Shown: positions 38,101 through 46,377, numbered from the stretch's first letter. The stretch: DNA of 64,000 bases from Clostridia bacterium (GCA_017626655.1 JAGAIH010000517.1:1-64000); one strand, 5' to 3'. A program made the numbers and translations. The notes: generated from the sequence alone by a model not told the origin.

Positions 38101-41100
38101 GTATCACAAGAGAAATATACGGGGCCGTTGTAATCCACGTTTGTGAGGTCGATCTCCATGGTCGTCAGCTGCCAGCCGCTCCAAGGCAGACTGTAGGTGG
38201 TTTCCGCAACGATCTTGCTCTGGGCGGGAGAAAACACCATGGAGGAATCGGCGTTGAGCAACAGGAAGCGATTCTGCGGGTTATTCTCGTAATTGCTTTG
38301 CGTGCATTCGCTGGCATCGGTGGTATAAGTAACGATAACTTTGCTGTAAAGGGACAGGTCGATCTCACCGAGGCCGATGGAGCCTTGATGGAGCAGTGCT
38401 GCACGATCCAATCCGGCCGCTTGAACCATCGGGCCCAAATTCACATCATCTGCATAGGCGATTCCGGGCTTGTGACCGGTAATGACCCACTGATCCATGG
38501 GAACGTTGTAGTTGCCGATGGCGGGGATGTCGGGATCGAGCTCGGGATCATCGGGATCGGGCACATCGGGCCAAGGTGTCACGGCAGTCTGACCCAAACC
38601 GGGCACTGCCACATCCGAATATCCACCAACCTGAACAGCGGAGAAGCGGATGGTGCCGGCTCTGACCGCAATACCCACCTGACTCTCACAGCTACAGGCA
38701 ATCAGGGTGTTTTGAAGCGTATGCGTCTCACCGTTTGCAAGGCGAAGGACAGCAGTCTTTGCGAAACCGTTTCGAGGAGAGACATCATTGATGTCGGTAT
38801 ACACCACCGAGCCGGTCAGCTCAACGGTGGCATAGGTCTTTCCGTCAACAATAATAGAAACCAAATTGCCGTTGTCGGCAATCATCAGATCGTCCCCCTC
38901 GCAGGGAATGGAGTAGTATGCGTTTCCGACACGGGTCACGACACTGGGAGCATAATACTTCAAGATAATATGCAGCATACCGTCACGAAGCTGCGCATAG
39001 ATACCTGCACCGCCCATGTGGCCGCTCGAGTCGGTTTCATAGTAATTTCGAATGGGATAAATTCCGTTATTACCATGATAATCAGCATAATGGTCATAAG
39101 CCTCATCAGAGACAACAACTTTATAGCCACGGACGAACATCCAACCTTGACTCATGAAGGAGCTATCCTTGAAGCGGATAAAATATTTGCCGTTCACGTC
39201 GGCATACATATCCGATATCATACTCAATTCGTACTTCTTTGCGCCTTCGGAAAGCACAACAGTACTGCCTTCCAGCGGGAGCTCAACCGTGAAGAAATTG
39301 CTCAGGTCGGTGTCATACAAGGAGACCCCCACCCCATTAGCATCCACGTTGGAAATAAAACCGTTTGTATTATTCGAAGGATTGGCAGGCACGTACGGGC
39401 CGGGACGAACCGGGGAGTCAGGAGCGGGGTCGTCGGCAACGAACTCAATGGAAGAAACCAGCATAAAGGTTCCGGGCAGCGTATCCCAAGATAAATATAC
39501 GGGGCCGTTGTAATCCACGTTTGTGAGGTCGATCTCCATAGTTGTCAACTGCCAGCTGCTCCAAGGCAGACTGTAGGTGGTTTCCGCAACGATCTTGCTC
39601 TGGGCGGGAGAATACACCATGGAGGAATCGGCGTTGAGCAGCAGGAAGCGATTCTGCGGGTTATTCTCGTAATGGCTTTGCGTGTATTCGCTGGCATCGG
39701 TGGTATAAGTAACGATGACTTTGCTGTAAAGGGACAGGTCGATCTCACCGAGGCCGATGGAGCCTTGATGGAGCAGTGCTGCACGATCCAATCCGGCCGC
39801 TTGAACCATCGGGCCCAAATTCGCTTCATCTGCATAGGCGATTCCGGGCTTGTGACCGGTAATGACCCACTGATCCATGGGAACGTTGTAGTTGCCGATG
39901 GCGGGGATGGCGGGGATGTCGGGATCGGGCTCAGGCTCATTCGGATCAGGCTCAATATCGGGCTCAGTATCGGGCTCAGTATCGGGCTCAGTATCGGGCT
40001 CAGTATCGGGCTCAGTATCGGGCTCAGGCATATCGGGCCAAGGTGTCACGGCCGTCTGACCCAAATCGGGCACTGCCACATCCGAATACCCGCCCACCTG
40101 AACGGCAGAAAAATGAATATCGCCGGGTCTGACAACGATACCTACCTGGCTTTCGTAGCTACAAGCGATCAGGGTGTTTTGAAGCGTATACGTCTCACCG
40201 TTTGCCAAACGGAGAACGGCGGTCTCCGCAAAATCATTACGCGGAAAAACCTCAGTCATATCCGTGTAGGCCACCGAGCCGCTCAACTCAACGGTGGCAT
40301 AGGTCTTTCCATCCACAATAATGGAAACCAGCTTGCCGTCGTCGGCGATCATTATCTCACTTCCCTCGCAGGGAATAGAGTAAATCACGTTTCCGACACG
40401 GGTCACGATACTGGGATCGTAATACTTCAAAACGATATTCAGCATACCGCCGAGAAGCTGCGCGTAGATACCTGCGCCGCCCATGTGGCCGTTCGCATCG
40501 GTTTCATAATAATTGTTGATCTTGTAGATACCTTCGCTGGGATTGAATTTCTCGATCAGCTCATCGGAGTTGACGACCTTGTAACCGCGGGCAAACATCC
40601 AGGTACACTGATTGAAAGAAATGTCTTTAAAGCGGAAAAAATACCGGCTGTTCATATTGGCGAACATATCCGAAATCCCGCCCATTTTGTACTTCTTATC
40701 GCCGTTGTCATGAACGATCTCGCTATTATTCAACGGACATTCGATCACAAAGAAATCACGCAGATCGGTCGCGTCCAGCTCGGTACCTACCTCATTGACA
40801 TCCACATTCGAAAGGAAGCTGTCCGTGCAATCGCTGGGAGTCTCAGGCTCCTCAGGGCTCTCCGAGGGAACCGCGCTCCAAGTCAGACTCAGAATGGTCA
40901 TGCGATCCTTATTGGCTTCTACAGCCGACGGACAATTGTTGACGACCTCAATGATGAAAGGACCCACGATCGGGGTCTCCAGAACCCACTTATAATTCCA
41001 GACAGTATACTTGTCATTCTTGTCCGCTTCCTTGAACACGTTCCGGGTGTAGACCGCACCGGTAGAAAGATCGGTGATGGTGATGGTAACGGACAGCTGG

Positions 41101-42422
41101 GTATCCGTGAACATCTTGGTGTAGGACATATTCAGCTCGGATATGATGCCCGTCAAAACGGGAGACGTCAGCTTGCCGGGAGCAGTGACCTTACCGTTCA
41201 AGCAAACAGCCTTGTAGGTATTATCCGGGCCAATCACGGGGAACTGAGGATTTGAAACCGAAGCACCGCCGCACTGAATAGCACTATTCTCGGTGATCCA
41301 ACCGCTTGCGGTGGTGTAAGTTTCCTTATAGGAGGGATCACCGCCGATGACATTAGAAACTACAATAGTGTTGAAGTCAGCCGCGTTATTCAGGGTTCCC
41401 ATGGGTCTCTCAACCCCATCGATCACAATACCGCCGCAGTTGAACTCCATGCCCTCCTCGTAATCCAGCTCCAGATGGATACCGTTGTCGTAGGCAGTCC
41501 AGGAAACGGCGGGAGTGCCGTCCCTGTAGGTAATACCGTTCGTTGTACCGGCCGCCCAGTTGACGAGACCGTTGGGTTCAGAGCGATCCAGATAGTACAG
41601 GCAACAACCGATCTCAAGAGGCAGATTCTCATCGCCGCCCATGTGAAGAATCTGGACATCCTCGCCCCATGCCTTCCAGGCATAGTCCTTGTACAGCCTA
41701 TCCCAAGACATGGAAAACTCGGCGCACCAGCCACTTTCGGTACGGGAGGCAGAGCCTGCAACGCCGTCAGCCTCGGTCAGAAGCCCATCCGACCCGGATT
41801 CCTGGCGCATGATCTGCAAAGGTGCGCCGTCACCGTTACAGGAGAATGAATAGAAAATATTTTTGGGATTGTAAACAGAGTCGGGATCCTCCTCGAGCTG
41901 ATCCCCGATCACGTTGCCAAAATCCAGACAGAGCTGAATGGCATCGCCGTTGTAATACCCCTCATTACCGTATGCAAAGTCGGGATCGGTAATGTAGAAT
42001 CCAAAGTATATATTCTTGGAATCGGCAACGAAAAAAGCCAAGGTGCTCCATTCATCCGGAACGTCGCCAAGCCAGGACACCATATTCGACGCATCTACCA
42101 TAATTGGATTGTAGCCGGCAACCGCCCAGTCATCCATATCCCCGTCGGTAACGTTCAATTTGGCAAAAGCCTCGGGATCCCAGTCGATCTTGATGGTTCC
42201 CACGGAACAGAATTCTTCGGCCGTAATGCCGTACTGGCCGGGATAAAAACTGTTGTTGTTCAGATCCTCGACCACAGGTTGACCGGCAATAGCCTTGGCC
42301 GCATAGCCAAGGAGGGCACGGTCATTGTTCGGATCCTCAGCAGCCAGAATGTTCAAGGCCGCAACCGGCATCATAGACAAAGTCATGACAACCGCCAACA
42401 AGAACGCGATCACTCGTTTCAT
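32154..42422 (-). CDS. Giant secreted modular surface protein (3422 residues) with dockerin end
   Basis: Signal peptide at about 1-28 (AFLLAVVMTLSMMPVAALNI). Next comes a CBM9/DOMON-like domain (about 50-280; DGDMDDWAVAGYNP). Two tandem copies follow of a pair of modules (FISNVDANGVG type and NYNVPMDQWVITGHKPGIAY type), separated by an EPDT-rich linker at about 798-830. Four copies of a beta-sandwich module of about 150 residues come next (WSDHYNVVVHLSFDELY; GRFGYQIDNSPFVFD), one region interleaved with a laminin-G/CBM-like part. The end has CxxC repeats, an amidotransferase-like domain (SVLLIQDRMPW), a cohesin-like domain and a dockerin pair (DHDADVDSDDAVYLLY). Glycan binding or adhesion is the likely role. 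GTG one codon upstream is possible, but ATG fits AAAGGAG better. Confidence 0.85.
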   Translation of the reverse strand: MKRVIAFLLAVVMTLSMMPVAALNILAAEDPNNDRALLGYAAKAIAGQPVVEDLNNNSFYPGQYGITAEEFCSVGTIKIDWDPEAFAKLNVTDGDMDDWAVAGYNPIMVDASNMVSWLGDVPDEWSTLAFFVADSKNIYFGFYITDPDFAYGNEGYYNGDAIQLCLDFGNVIGDQLEEDPDSVYNPKNIFYSFSCNGDGAPLQIMRQESGSDGLLTEADGVAGSASRTESGWCAEFSMSWDRLYKDYAWKAWGEDVQILHMGGDENLPLEIGCCLYYLDRSEPNGLVNWAAGTTNGITYRDGTPAVSWTAYDNGIHLELDYEEGMEFNCGGIVIDGVERPMGTLNNAADFNTIVVSNVIGGDPSYKETYTTASGWITENSAIQCGGASVSNPQFPVIGPDNTYKAVCLNGKVTAPGKLTSPVLTGIISELNMSYTKMFTDTQLSVTITITDLSTGAVYTRNVFKEADKNDKYTVWNYKWVLETPIVGPFIIEVVNNCPSAVEANKDRMTILSLTWSAVPSESPEEPETPSDCTDSFLSNVDVNEVGTELDATDLRDFFVIECPLNNSEIVHDNGDKKYKMGGISDMFANMNSRYFFRFKDISFNQCTWMFARGYKVVNSDELIEKFNPSEGIYKINNYYETDANGHMGGAGIYAQLLGGMLNIVLKYYDPSIVTRVGNVIYSIPCEGSEIMIADDGKLVSIIVDGKTYATVELSGSVAYTDMTEVFPRNDFAETAVLRLANGETYTLQNTLIACSYESQVGIVVRPGDIHFSAVQVGGYSDVAVPDLGQTAVTPWPDMPEPDTEPDTEPDTEPDTEPDTEPDIEPDPNEPEPDPDIPAIPAIGNYNVPMDQWVITGHKPGIAYADEANLGPMVQAAGLDRAALLHQGSIGLGEIDLSLYSKVIVTYTTDASEYTQSHYENNPQNRFLLLNADSSMVYSPAQSKIVAETTYSLPWSSWQLTTMEIDLTNVDYNGPVYLSWDTLPGTFMLVSSIEFVADDPAPDSPVRPGPYVPANPSNNTNGFISNVDANGVGVSLYDTDLSNFFTVELPLEGSTVVLSEGAKKYELSMISDMYADVNGKYFIRFKDSSFMSQGWMFVRGYKVVVSDEAYDHYADYHGNNGIYPIRNYYETDSSGHMGGAGIYAQLRDGMLHIILKYYAPSVVTRVGNAYYSIPCEGDDLMIADNGNLVSIIVDGKTYATVELTGSVVYTDINDVSPRNGFAKTAVLRLANGETHTLQNTLIACSCESQVGIAVRAGTIRFSAVQVGGYSDVAVPGLGQTAVTPWPDVPDPDDPELDPDIPAIGNYNVPMDQWVITGHKPGIAYADDVNLGPMVQAAGLDRAALLHQGSIGLGEIDLSLYSKVIVTYTTDASECTQSNYENNPQNRFLLLNADSSMVFSPAQSKIVAETTYSLPWSGWQLTTMEIDLTNVDYNGPVYFSCDTLPGLFMLISSIEFVADDTASDDLVSPEEAGVIAGSVDSFFVNGSLYFPQDGGAGDKLDAIDNTIKFTTDMVHDSMMLRGWIGFTQPIASFGYVLDGEIVFGDFEQPTEDGVKWAGGEHALRYAITVPLSHLSDGSHTVAFVILLEDGTLVLLRNPLTVVIGETPDEPDEPDEPDEPDANEIHVTTTDTYGYFDLFSFTAPVSGTYTFNLPAGLGLLSQEAYDDWYTPEVDFCENADGATYSVDLVAGETWSFYVGAMIKQDWIITWTVEEDGPGYVDPDPDASYPLWSDHYNVVVHLSFDELYMGMEYPNYDESKNIFTPGQAASWNGVAYVPDLSVTTLTSLGWVAVRGEVGRFGYQIDNSPFVFDDSFTRATEQIVIDVSQSVGGDTGSRFKIVIDVAGLVGRHTVRTVYQNPAGEIVVLREFTLVMGEGEPEPERVLQLGANEIPVTEWIYEQGGVDYTFVVTTEGRYHFMGDFLCRVYDSMGILVGTGSVYLTPGTYTVSLGTMFLTNVGTYPLIVEFEMEEPDPDIFYPSWSDRHDVVFHNSFDQLYTGSGNPDMGPENIFTPGQGNDWNGIANIPDLSVTALTAWGWVAVMGEVGQFGYQIDNSAFVFDPAFTHETEYPVIDASQSAGADTGSRYKIVMDISGLAGLHTVRLVYRNTTGQIVVLKEFVLMMGASEPGEGMWTTHQGINNYPSEDDDPDTVYPPESGYEYTSDGFTVIQPDWTNCIPFVTVSTKEAQSIKNGIYLKFRVDDYSYDGGYQADQWISLSLNTGYENTGMLQPGSVEYGGGWLTLLRGHGDGLTTSIPHLTDPMTEDFGGSFTWVGSSSIPVEVDDQGREIYTLEITWNGYKYEIRINGVMQSNAAQITALLERLSPSGEFFVGVTMHTAVRGGSAGLTILEYGTSEATAVKPLGIDRKEPGENEIVPPPVIDPDEPDFIDPDPYGSYPLWSENQDVIVRFEFDYLFKGVEVPNDYYSDRNFFQPGRVSEWNGIAQLAPGETNTLTAMGWVAIMGRVGRFGYQIDNSPFVFDNSFTVTPEEGVIDASQYLGADTGSRYKISMDISGLEGWHTVRLAYQNTDGEVVILSEFMLNIGEADGSYEHPYIIDELPFSCTITGSHDVYYLFIPEEDCVVRITHPVGCYVSFVDIDEWEREGNDYIVPLRAGNRYIFNFWGVTENGGIYTIDYDEDMPHIHEYELRVTPPTCTDIGFTTYTCSCGDVYRDDIVPPLGHQPGEWMVDREATCTESGIRHSECSRCGTVLENVYIPATGHSYVTYMIREATCTEPGIMEHTCEYCGDTYPTYVYSEHRYVLSVHVDATCEADGMNTYTCDRCGDSYDEIIPGAHSYTAEITKIATEEEEGIITYTCSICGHSYTDIIPVRSSASVLLIQDRMPWDHNDNVLLLNHLKDAGYILGWDMVTTSTFRAADLAGYSVVMIANDQTTGTYDRLAALHDALTSYVRAGGVVIYGACDSGWAGGDIRSPLPGGVVKENFYSRYNYIADRLHPIVTGAMTDQKALTDALLYGNYCSHTYFHSDTLPADANIILRDAYGNPTLVEYTIGDGHVIASGLTWEFYYNRNAYEGGSLTYSKSVFDDLVVYAIGLSDPCEHIFDMGTVYGPTCTEDGYTLHTCLNCGLQMKDTFLPALGHTLGEWTVAYPATTEVNGLKQRCCTLCGAVLAEEIIPMLDAPIIQVQAPTDTVILGQEITFSVVIENCRPVKSLAVVPIFDTSVFELVDLRWTISALMQNIEPDTLRAVSVWSGSTDINTTVFTITLKAIATADSTAMDFTVILHDENGTVPAAVVAKNVSVIECPHEHMTCTEVDGDYHIGVCDLCGHSRVMSHRYESVCHTTCVDCGHERVAPHAPSPEWNGNGDMHWHDCELCGVHLGAAPHAYDDAYDAACNECGHSRFVNGDMDHDADVDSDDAVYLLYAILFGTAAYPVEQPLDLNRDGEANEDDALYLLYHSFFGESEYPLQSA
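37571..37606. repeat. 9-bp tandem repeat in linker
   Basis: Four copies of CGGGCTCAT encode an Asp-Glu-Pro linker (DEPDEPDEPDEPD) in the giant surface protein. Likely to vary in copy number. Confidence 0.85.
38060..40800. repeat. Tandem duplication of about 1.4 kb inside the giant gene
   Basis: The segment near 38060-38535 recurs at 39443-39918 with an offset of 1383 nt and near-identity over about 470 bp. The flanking parts (38600-39360 and 40060-40800) are also homologous but more diverged. The close match suggests recent duplication or gene conversion. Confidence 0.85.
39949..40027. repeat. 12-bp tandem repeat in linker
   Basis: Five full copies of GGGCTCAGTATC plus partial and variant copies encode the Glu-Pro-Asp-Thr linker of the giant protein. 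Confidence 0.88.
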
Positions 42423-42485
42423 CACATACTCCTTTTCAGCGAAAAACTTGCATATATTTTTCGCTTCATGCTAAATTATACACGC

Positions 42486-42514
42486 ATTATACACCCATCC
42501 GTCACATTTGTCAA
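42486..42514 (-). promoter_or_regulatory. Consensus promoter of the surface-protein operon
   Basis: On the minus strand TTGACA (42514-42509), 17 nt, TATAAT (42491-42486). A second TATAAT lies 12 nt downstream (42479-42474). The leader is about 55 nt. Confidence 0.85.
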
Positions 42515-42624
42515 TGTTCACCACCTATTGTTCGGATAATGTTTATATAAAGTTTAATATTTATTAACTCTTTTCAAGTAAATGACCACGCCTCGTGTGA
42601 CGTTGTCCATACACGACGGATATC

Positions 42625-42654
42625 AAAAAAGCCCCGATGCTTATGCAACGAGGC
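42625..42654 (-). terminator. Terminator of the glycyl radical operon
   Basis: On the minus strand GCCTCGTTGC, loop ATAA, GCATCGGGGC, then TTTTTT. It lies about 100 nt after the stop codon. Nothing else is recognisable between 42515 and 42754. Confidence 0.78.
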
Positions 42655-42754
42655 TTTCCCGGGGCATATGATCCCCACTCTGTACAATACACGACTTTTG
42701 AGAGATCGGCGCAAGGTGTTGCGATTACGAACCGCAAAAATATAAAGGAAACAA

Positions 42755-44950
42755 TCAACTGAACCTCGCGATCAACTCGTCCTGCAATTCTCGGGGAAGA
42801 TCGACAAAATGAGCCGAAACACCCCAAAGCCGAACGATCAGATCTTTGTACTTTACGGGCTCGAGTTGGGCGTTTTTCAAATCCTCAACATTGAGAACGT
42901 TTGGCTGATGTTGCAGTCCGCCTTCCTTGAAATATCCGGTCAGCAGGCATTTGAAGATTTCTTTTCCGTTATTCCCCCGGAATGTTGACGCAAAATAGTT
43001 TACCATAACGCAATAATTCCACTGAACGAGCATGGGATCTATCTTTGCGGCAGAATGCAGAATTGCGGTGGGACCGTTTTTCGCGGTTCCGCTTTCAGGC
43101 GTGAGTGTAACGGCAACAGGTGTACCGGCACATCTTCCTTCCGGCGTCGCCATCAGGTTTTTTCCCGTCGGGACAGGGTGCGGTTGATGAATACCGCCGA
43201 GGACCCGGCCGCCAAGAAACGTTTTGTAATTCCGAGTTTGGCTCAGGCAAAATTCCAGAACATCCTTTGCTATTGCGTCAACGTAGTCATCGTTATTGCC
43301 CCATTTCGGACAGTTCCAGAGAACACTTTTTATGAAAGCGCCTTTTTCGCCTTGGTAATTTGACCGGCACGCCGAGTATATCTCTCCAAGCGAAAATCTC
43401 TTTTCCTCATAAACCACTTTCTTTATAGCGGCAAGAGAATTTATGGCTTCCGTAGCTGTTCCGAAAAACATTCCCTTTTCCTTTACGGGATACGGCACAA
43501 ACGCAATATCCAACGCATTCTCCATGCTTCCGTGATAAAGCGGACTTATCAAAGGCAAGGGAGCCATGGGAGAGCACCCCCCTCGATCAATGGGCTTTTT
43601 GTGCTCCTTTATTCCTTGAAAGTATTTTTCGTCCTGCCCTTGAGCATACAGAAGAATATGCTCTTCGGCAATATTATAATGTTTGATCGCTTCCTCAATT
43701 TCCTGTGCGATGCGATCCTTGAATTTACACAGCAACTCGTCAAAGCCGTGCAACTCGCCACAATCCTTCAAAACGTCCATCAAAATGAACGCAAGAGAAG
43801 GTGAACCTAACCAAAAGAAATCACCGATTCCCGGGATATTGATGTCTTGACACAAGTCAAAGGCATAGCTTCTTGCGTACTCAATGAGAATGCCTGCTTT
43901 GTTCAAGCTTTCGACAAACAGGTCGTCATTGTAGTATGAAATAAAATTGCACCCGCTTATGGTCAACTCGGAGGCTTTATCAAGAAACTCGGGAGGGTTT
44001 TTACTGTTTATTCTCAAATTAAACTCAGGTTCCGGAAGGCGTATCTTATCGATCGCTTCAAGAAACATCATGGACACTTCGTTTACAGCACTGCTTCCGT
44101 CGGGAAGTACGCCTCCGAGTGTAACGACAAGCTGAGCGGCGTAATTGTGAAGATAAGAAGTAACAATGTCTACCTGATCATACATTTTCAAGAGCAGGCA
44201 TTCGACAAGCTGCTGAGCTTCTTCGCGCGGCGTATCCTTCAGATATCTGCCGAGAATAACGTCAAGTCTTCCGTAATTGATGAACTCAAAGCTTTCGATT
44301 ATCGTACCAAGATGCGCAAACCATAAAAGCTGAACGGCCTCGTGAAAGGTATCGGGACGTTTCCCGCTTATTTTCTCACATATGCGGGATACTTCCAAAA
44401 GCTCGGCTTTATGATCCCCCTGTTCTCTCTCTGCCAAAGCCCGGGCTTCTTCCGAATACCTCAAAATTAAACCTTTTAATCCGCTATAAGCAATAACAAC
44501 TGCCGAAAGAAAGTCAAGATTGACTCTATTCAGTGATGCATCTTTTTTTCTGTTTTCGGCTTCTTCAAGGATACCGTCAATGCCCTTCTCTAAAATAATA
44601 CCGAAATCCGGTGTATAGTGCGTTTTGTTTTTATAGCTTTGATCGCAACCGAACAGTGCAATATCGGCCTCGTTAAGATAAGGAACGTATGTGTACAGGC
44701 CGTACTGAAAAGGGTCATGCCCATCCTCATTCCCCTTGTTTGGCGAAAAGAACGTCCTTGTTCCTACGATAAGCTCTTGGGGGCCTATGTATATAGGCAT
44801 ATGTTCAAATATCATTTTGAGAGCAAGCGCTCTTCGCTCGGCTATACCGCCGGGCTCGTCAGAAACGGACATCGGGATCATGGGCGTTCTGCGGCATTTG
44901 TTTGCTCCGGATATGGTCTGTGCTCTTAAAAATTCTGTTCTTGTCATCAT
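42755..44950 (-). CDS. Glycyl radical enzyme, pyruvate formate-lyase-like, atypical active site
   Basis: A 731-residue enzyme of the PFL/dehydratase superfamily. The C-terminal radical loop reads VRLWGVSAHFVDLPRELQDE with the presumed radical Gly at 710 (classic form RVxGY). The thiyl-radical Cys is probably Cys367 in YAFDLCQDINIPG, where the usual GCxE is LCQD, so the catalytic Glu is replaced by Asp. The SYYNDDLFV segment before it is typical of the family. Start: ATG at 44950, with AAAGGTG 9 nt upstream. It follows its activase by 21 nt. The altered motif means the reaction cannot be assigned to choline, glycerol, hydroxyproline or formate-lyase chemistry. Confidence 0.9.
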   Translation of the reverse strand: MMTRTEFLRAQTISGANKCRRTPMIPMSVSDEPGGIAERRALALKMIFEHMPIYIGPQELIVGTRTFFSPNKGNEDGHDPFQYGLYTYVPYLNEADIALFGCDQSYKNKTHYTPDFGIILEKGIDGILEEAENRKKDASLNRVNLDFLSAVVIAYSGLKGLILRYSEEARALAEREQGDHKAELLEVSRICEKISGKRPDTFHEAVQLLWFAHLGTIIESFEFINYGRLDVILGRYLKDTPREEAQQLVECLLLKMYDQVDIVTSYLHNYAAQLVVTLGGVLPDGSSAVNEVSMMFLEAIDKIRLPEPEFNLRINSKNPPEFLDKASELTISGCNFISYYNDDLFVESLNKAGILIEYARSYAFDLCQDINIPGIGDFFWLGSPSLAFILMDVLKDCGELHGFDELLCKFKDRIAQEIEEAIKHYNIAEEHILLYAQGQDEKYFQGIKEHKKPIDRGGCSPMAPLPLISPLYHGSMENALDIAFVPYPVKEKGMFFGTATEAINSLAAIKKVVYEEKRFSLGEIYSACRSNYQGEKGAFIKSVLWNCPKWGNNDDYVDAIAKDVLEFCLSQTRNYKTFLGGRVLGGIHQPHPVPTGKNLMATPEGRCAGTPVAVTLTPESGTAKNGPTAILHSAAKIDPMLVQWNYCVMVNYFASTFRGNNGKEIFKCLLTGYFKEGGLQHQPNVLNVEDLKNAQLEPVKYKDLIVRLWGVSAHFVDLPRELQDELIARFS

Positions 44951-44971
44951 AATTACTTTCACCTTTCATCA

Positions 44972-45799
44972 TCAAATGACAGTAATATTTTTATCGTGAA
45001 AAACTCTTTTTAACAACACAAGCTCCCGCTCGGATATCCGCTTATCCGTGTCAAAGGGATATTCAAATCCGAGAGTTTTATATTTACTTGCCCCAAGTGT
45101 ATGGTATGGCATAAGCGTAAGCTGTTTTACCGATGCCATCGACGAAATAAGCTCCGCTATTTGTGTCATTTCTTCTATGTCGTTATTAAACCCGGGGATA
45201 ACGGGTATTCTGATCCATATATCCTTTTGAACCTCTGCCAAACGATTCAAATTGTTCATAATCAGAAAATTATCAACTCCGGTGTATGCCTTATGCAAAG
45301 CAGAAGTAAAACATTTTACGTCATATAGATAAAGATCACAGTATGCCAATGTCTTTTCGAATGCTTCAAATGGAACGTATCCGCACGTGTCAATAGCGGT
45401 GTGTAATCCCACTGCCTTTGCTTTACGAAGAACAGACGCTACAAAATCAGCTTGAAGCAGGCACTCTCCGCCTGAAAACGTAATACCGCCGTTGTCCGAA
45501 TAAAAGATCGTATCCTTTAATACCTCATCAATGACTTCGTCTTCGTCCACCTCTCTGCCACAAATTGTAAGTGCTTCGGAAGGACATCTTTGCGCGTCCA
45601 AAAGCTCTTTTCTCTCTCCGCACAAACCGCAACCGATACATTTATCCTCAAAAAAACGGAGTTGCAAAGACTTTGAAAGTCCCTCGGGATTATGGCACCA
45701 TTTGCATCGGAGAGGGCAGCCCTTCATAAAAACAGTTGTTCGTATTCCCGGCCCATCGTGAACGGAAAAATGCTGAATATCGAATATTGTACCTGTCAA
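44972..45799 (-). CDS. Glycyl radical enzyme activase (radical SAM)
   Basis: A 275-residue activase that makes the Gly radical on the partner enzyme using SAM. The radical SAM cluster motif is CPLRCKWC (Cys28, 32, 35). An auxiliary ferredoxin-like insert has CIGCGLC and a later Cys (54, 57, 60, 72). GGITFSGGECLLQ binds SAM. I start at a TTG (45799), because this gives the family-typical beginning TGTIFDIQHFSVHDGPG and has AAAGAGGTG upstream. The ATG at 45832 lies at the predicted transcript start and would be leaderless. Confidence 0.9.
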   Translation of the reverse strand: MTGTIFDIQHFSVHDGPGIRTTVFMKGCPLRCKWCHNPEGLSKSLQLRFFEDKCIGCGLCGERKELLDAQRCPSEALTICGREVDEDEVIDEVLKDTIFYSDNGGITFSGGECLLQADFVASVLRKAKAVGLHTAIDTCGYVPFEAFEKTLAYCDLYLYDVKCFTSALHKAYTGVDNFLIMNNLNRLAEVQKDIWIRIPVIPGFNNDIEEMTQIAELISSMASVKQLTLMPYHTLGASKYKTLGFEYPFDTDKRISERELVLLKRVFHDKNITVI

Positions 45800-45840
45800 T
45801 CCACGCACCTCTTTCCAAAAAATCCATGTCATCTTTGTCG

Positions 45841-45869
45841 ATTATACCATACTTGTGTATGAATGTCAA
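45841..45869 (-). promoter_or_regulatory. Consensus promoter of the activase-glycyl radical operon
   Basis: On the minus strand TTGACA (45869-45864), 17 nt ending TGG, TATAAT (45846-45841). The stretch from 45870 to 46111 upstream shows no gene. Confidence 0.88.
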
Positions 45870-46111
45870 CCCTTTGCATTTTTTCACTCGCAAAACGAGC
45901 GAATAAAGATCGCAGGATCTCCCCATAAAGGGCGGTTATATGCATTCAACTCCCCTCCTCGCAGTGTTTGGGCATTCGGCATCTGCAAAGATCAACGCTT
46001 GAAAAATGGGTGCAAAAAACAAATGCCTTGTGACATCCGTTTTTTTCGCGTTTGCATCTATTCTGTCAACACAGCGAAGGCTGAAAAAGCGGGATTACTC
46101 CTAAAACAAAG

Positions 46112-46174
46112 AAAAAACCTTACTAATTCGTTCACAATTCGTTTGGAATTTCGAACGTTCGAATTAGTAAGGTT
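46112..46174 (-). terminator. Terminator following the tRNA-Pro fragment
   Basis: On the minus strand AACCTTACTAATTCG and CGAATTAGTAAGGTT form a 15-bp stem ending in TTTTTT. It starts directly after the CCA end of the tRNA fragment, as expected for the original tRNA gene. Confidence 0.85.
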
Positions 46175-46220
46175 TGGTCGGAGTGACAGGATTCGAACCT
46201 GCGGCATCGTGCTCCCAAAC
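46175..46220 (-). other. 3' half of tRNA-Pro(UGG): attachment-site scar of an integrated element
   Basis: On the minus strand the sequence runs from the anticodon loop (UUUGGGA, anticodon UGG) through GCACG, a variable loop, T-arm GCAGG-UUCGAAU-CCUGU, and acceptor strand CACUCCG-A-CCA. The 5' half is missing: upstream bases do not pair with the anticodon stem or supply D-arm or acceptor. Truncation in the anticodon region plus retention of the terminator fits a displaced 3' end made by tyrosine-recombinase integration. The intact tRNA should then lie at the far end of the island, to the right of this window. Confidence 0.85.
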
Positions 46221-46377
46221 GCAAAATCCCTTGTAAAATAAGGGTTTTTGAGTGATTTTTGATGCTTTTTAATCTGAAATCACTGCTTTCGTGTGCTCTT
46301 TCAAGCACTGTTTCCACGTAGTCCGGAACCGTATATGGTCAAGATTGTGGTCAGACCTAAATCCTATACTTCTATCG

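Noticed and set aside
39949..40027. CRISPR-like array
   Set aside because: The units are 12 bp without spacers and encode a Glu-Pro-Asp-Thr linker in frame. No cas genes are present in the window.
46175..46300. Complete tRNA gene
   Set aside because: Only the 3' half from the anticodon loop is present; the upstream sequence cannot form the D-arm, anticodon stem or acceptor stem.
45855..46317. Short open frames around the tRNA-Pro fragment
   Set aside because: They cross the terminator and tRNA remnant, have no ribosome site and show no protein-like pattern.
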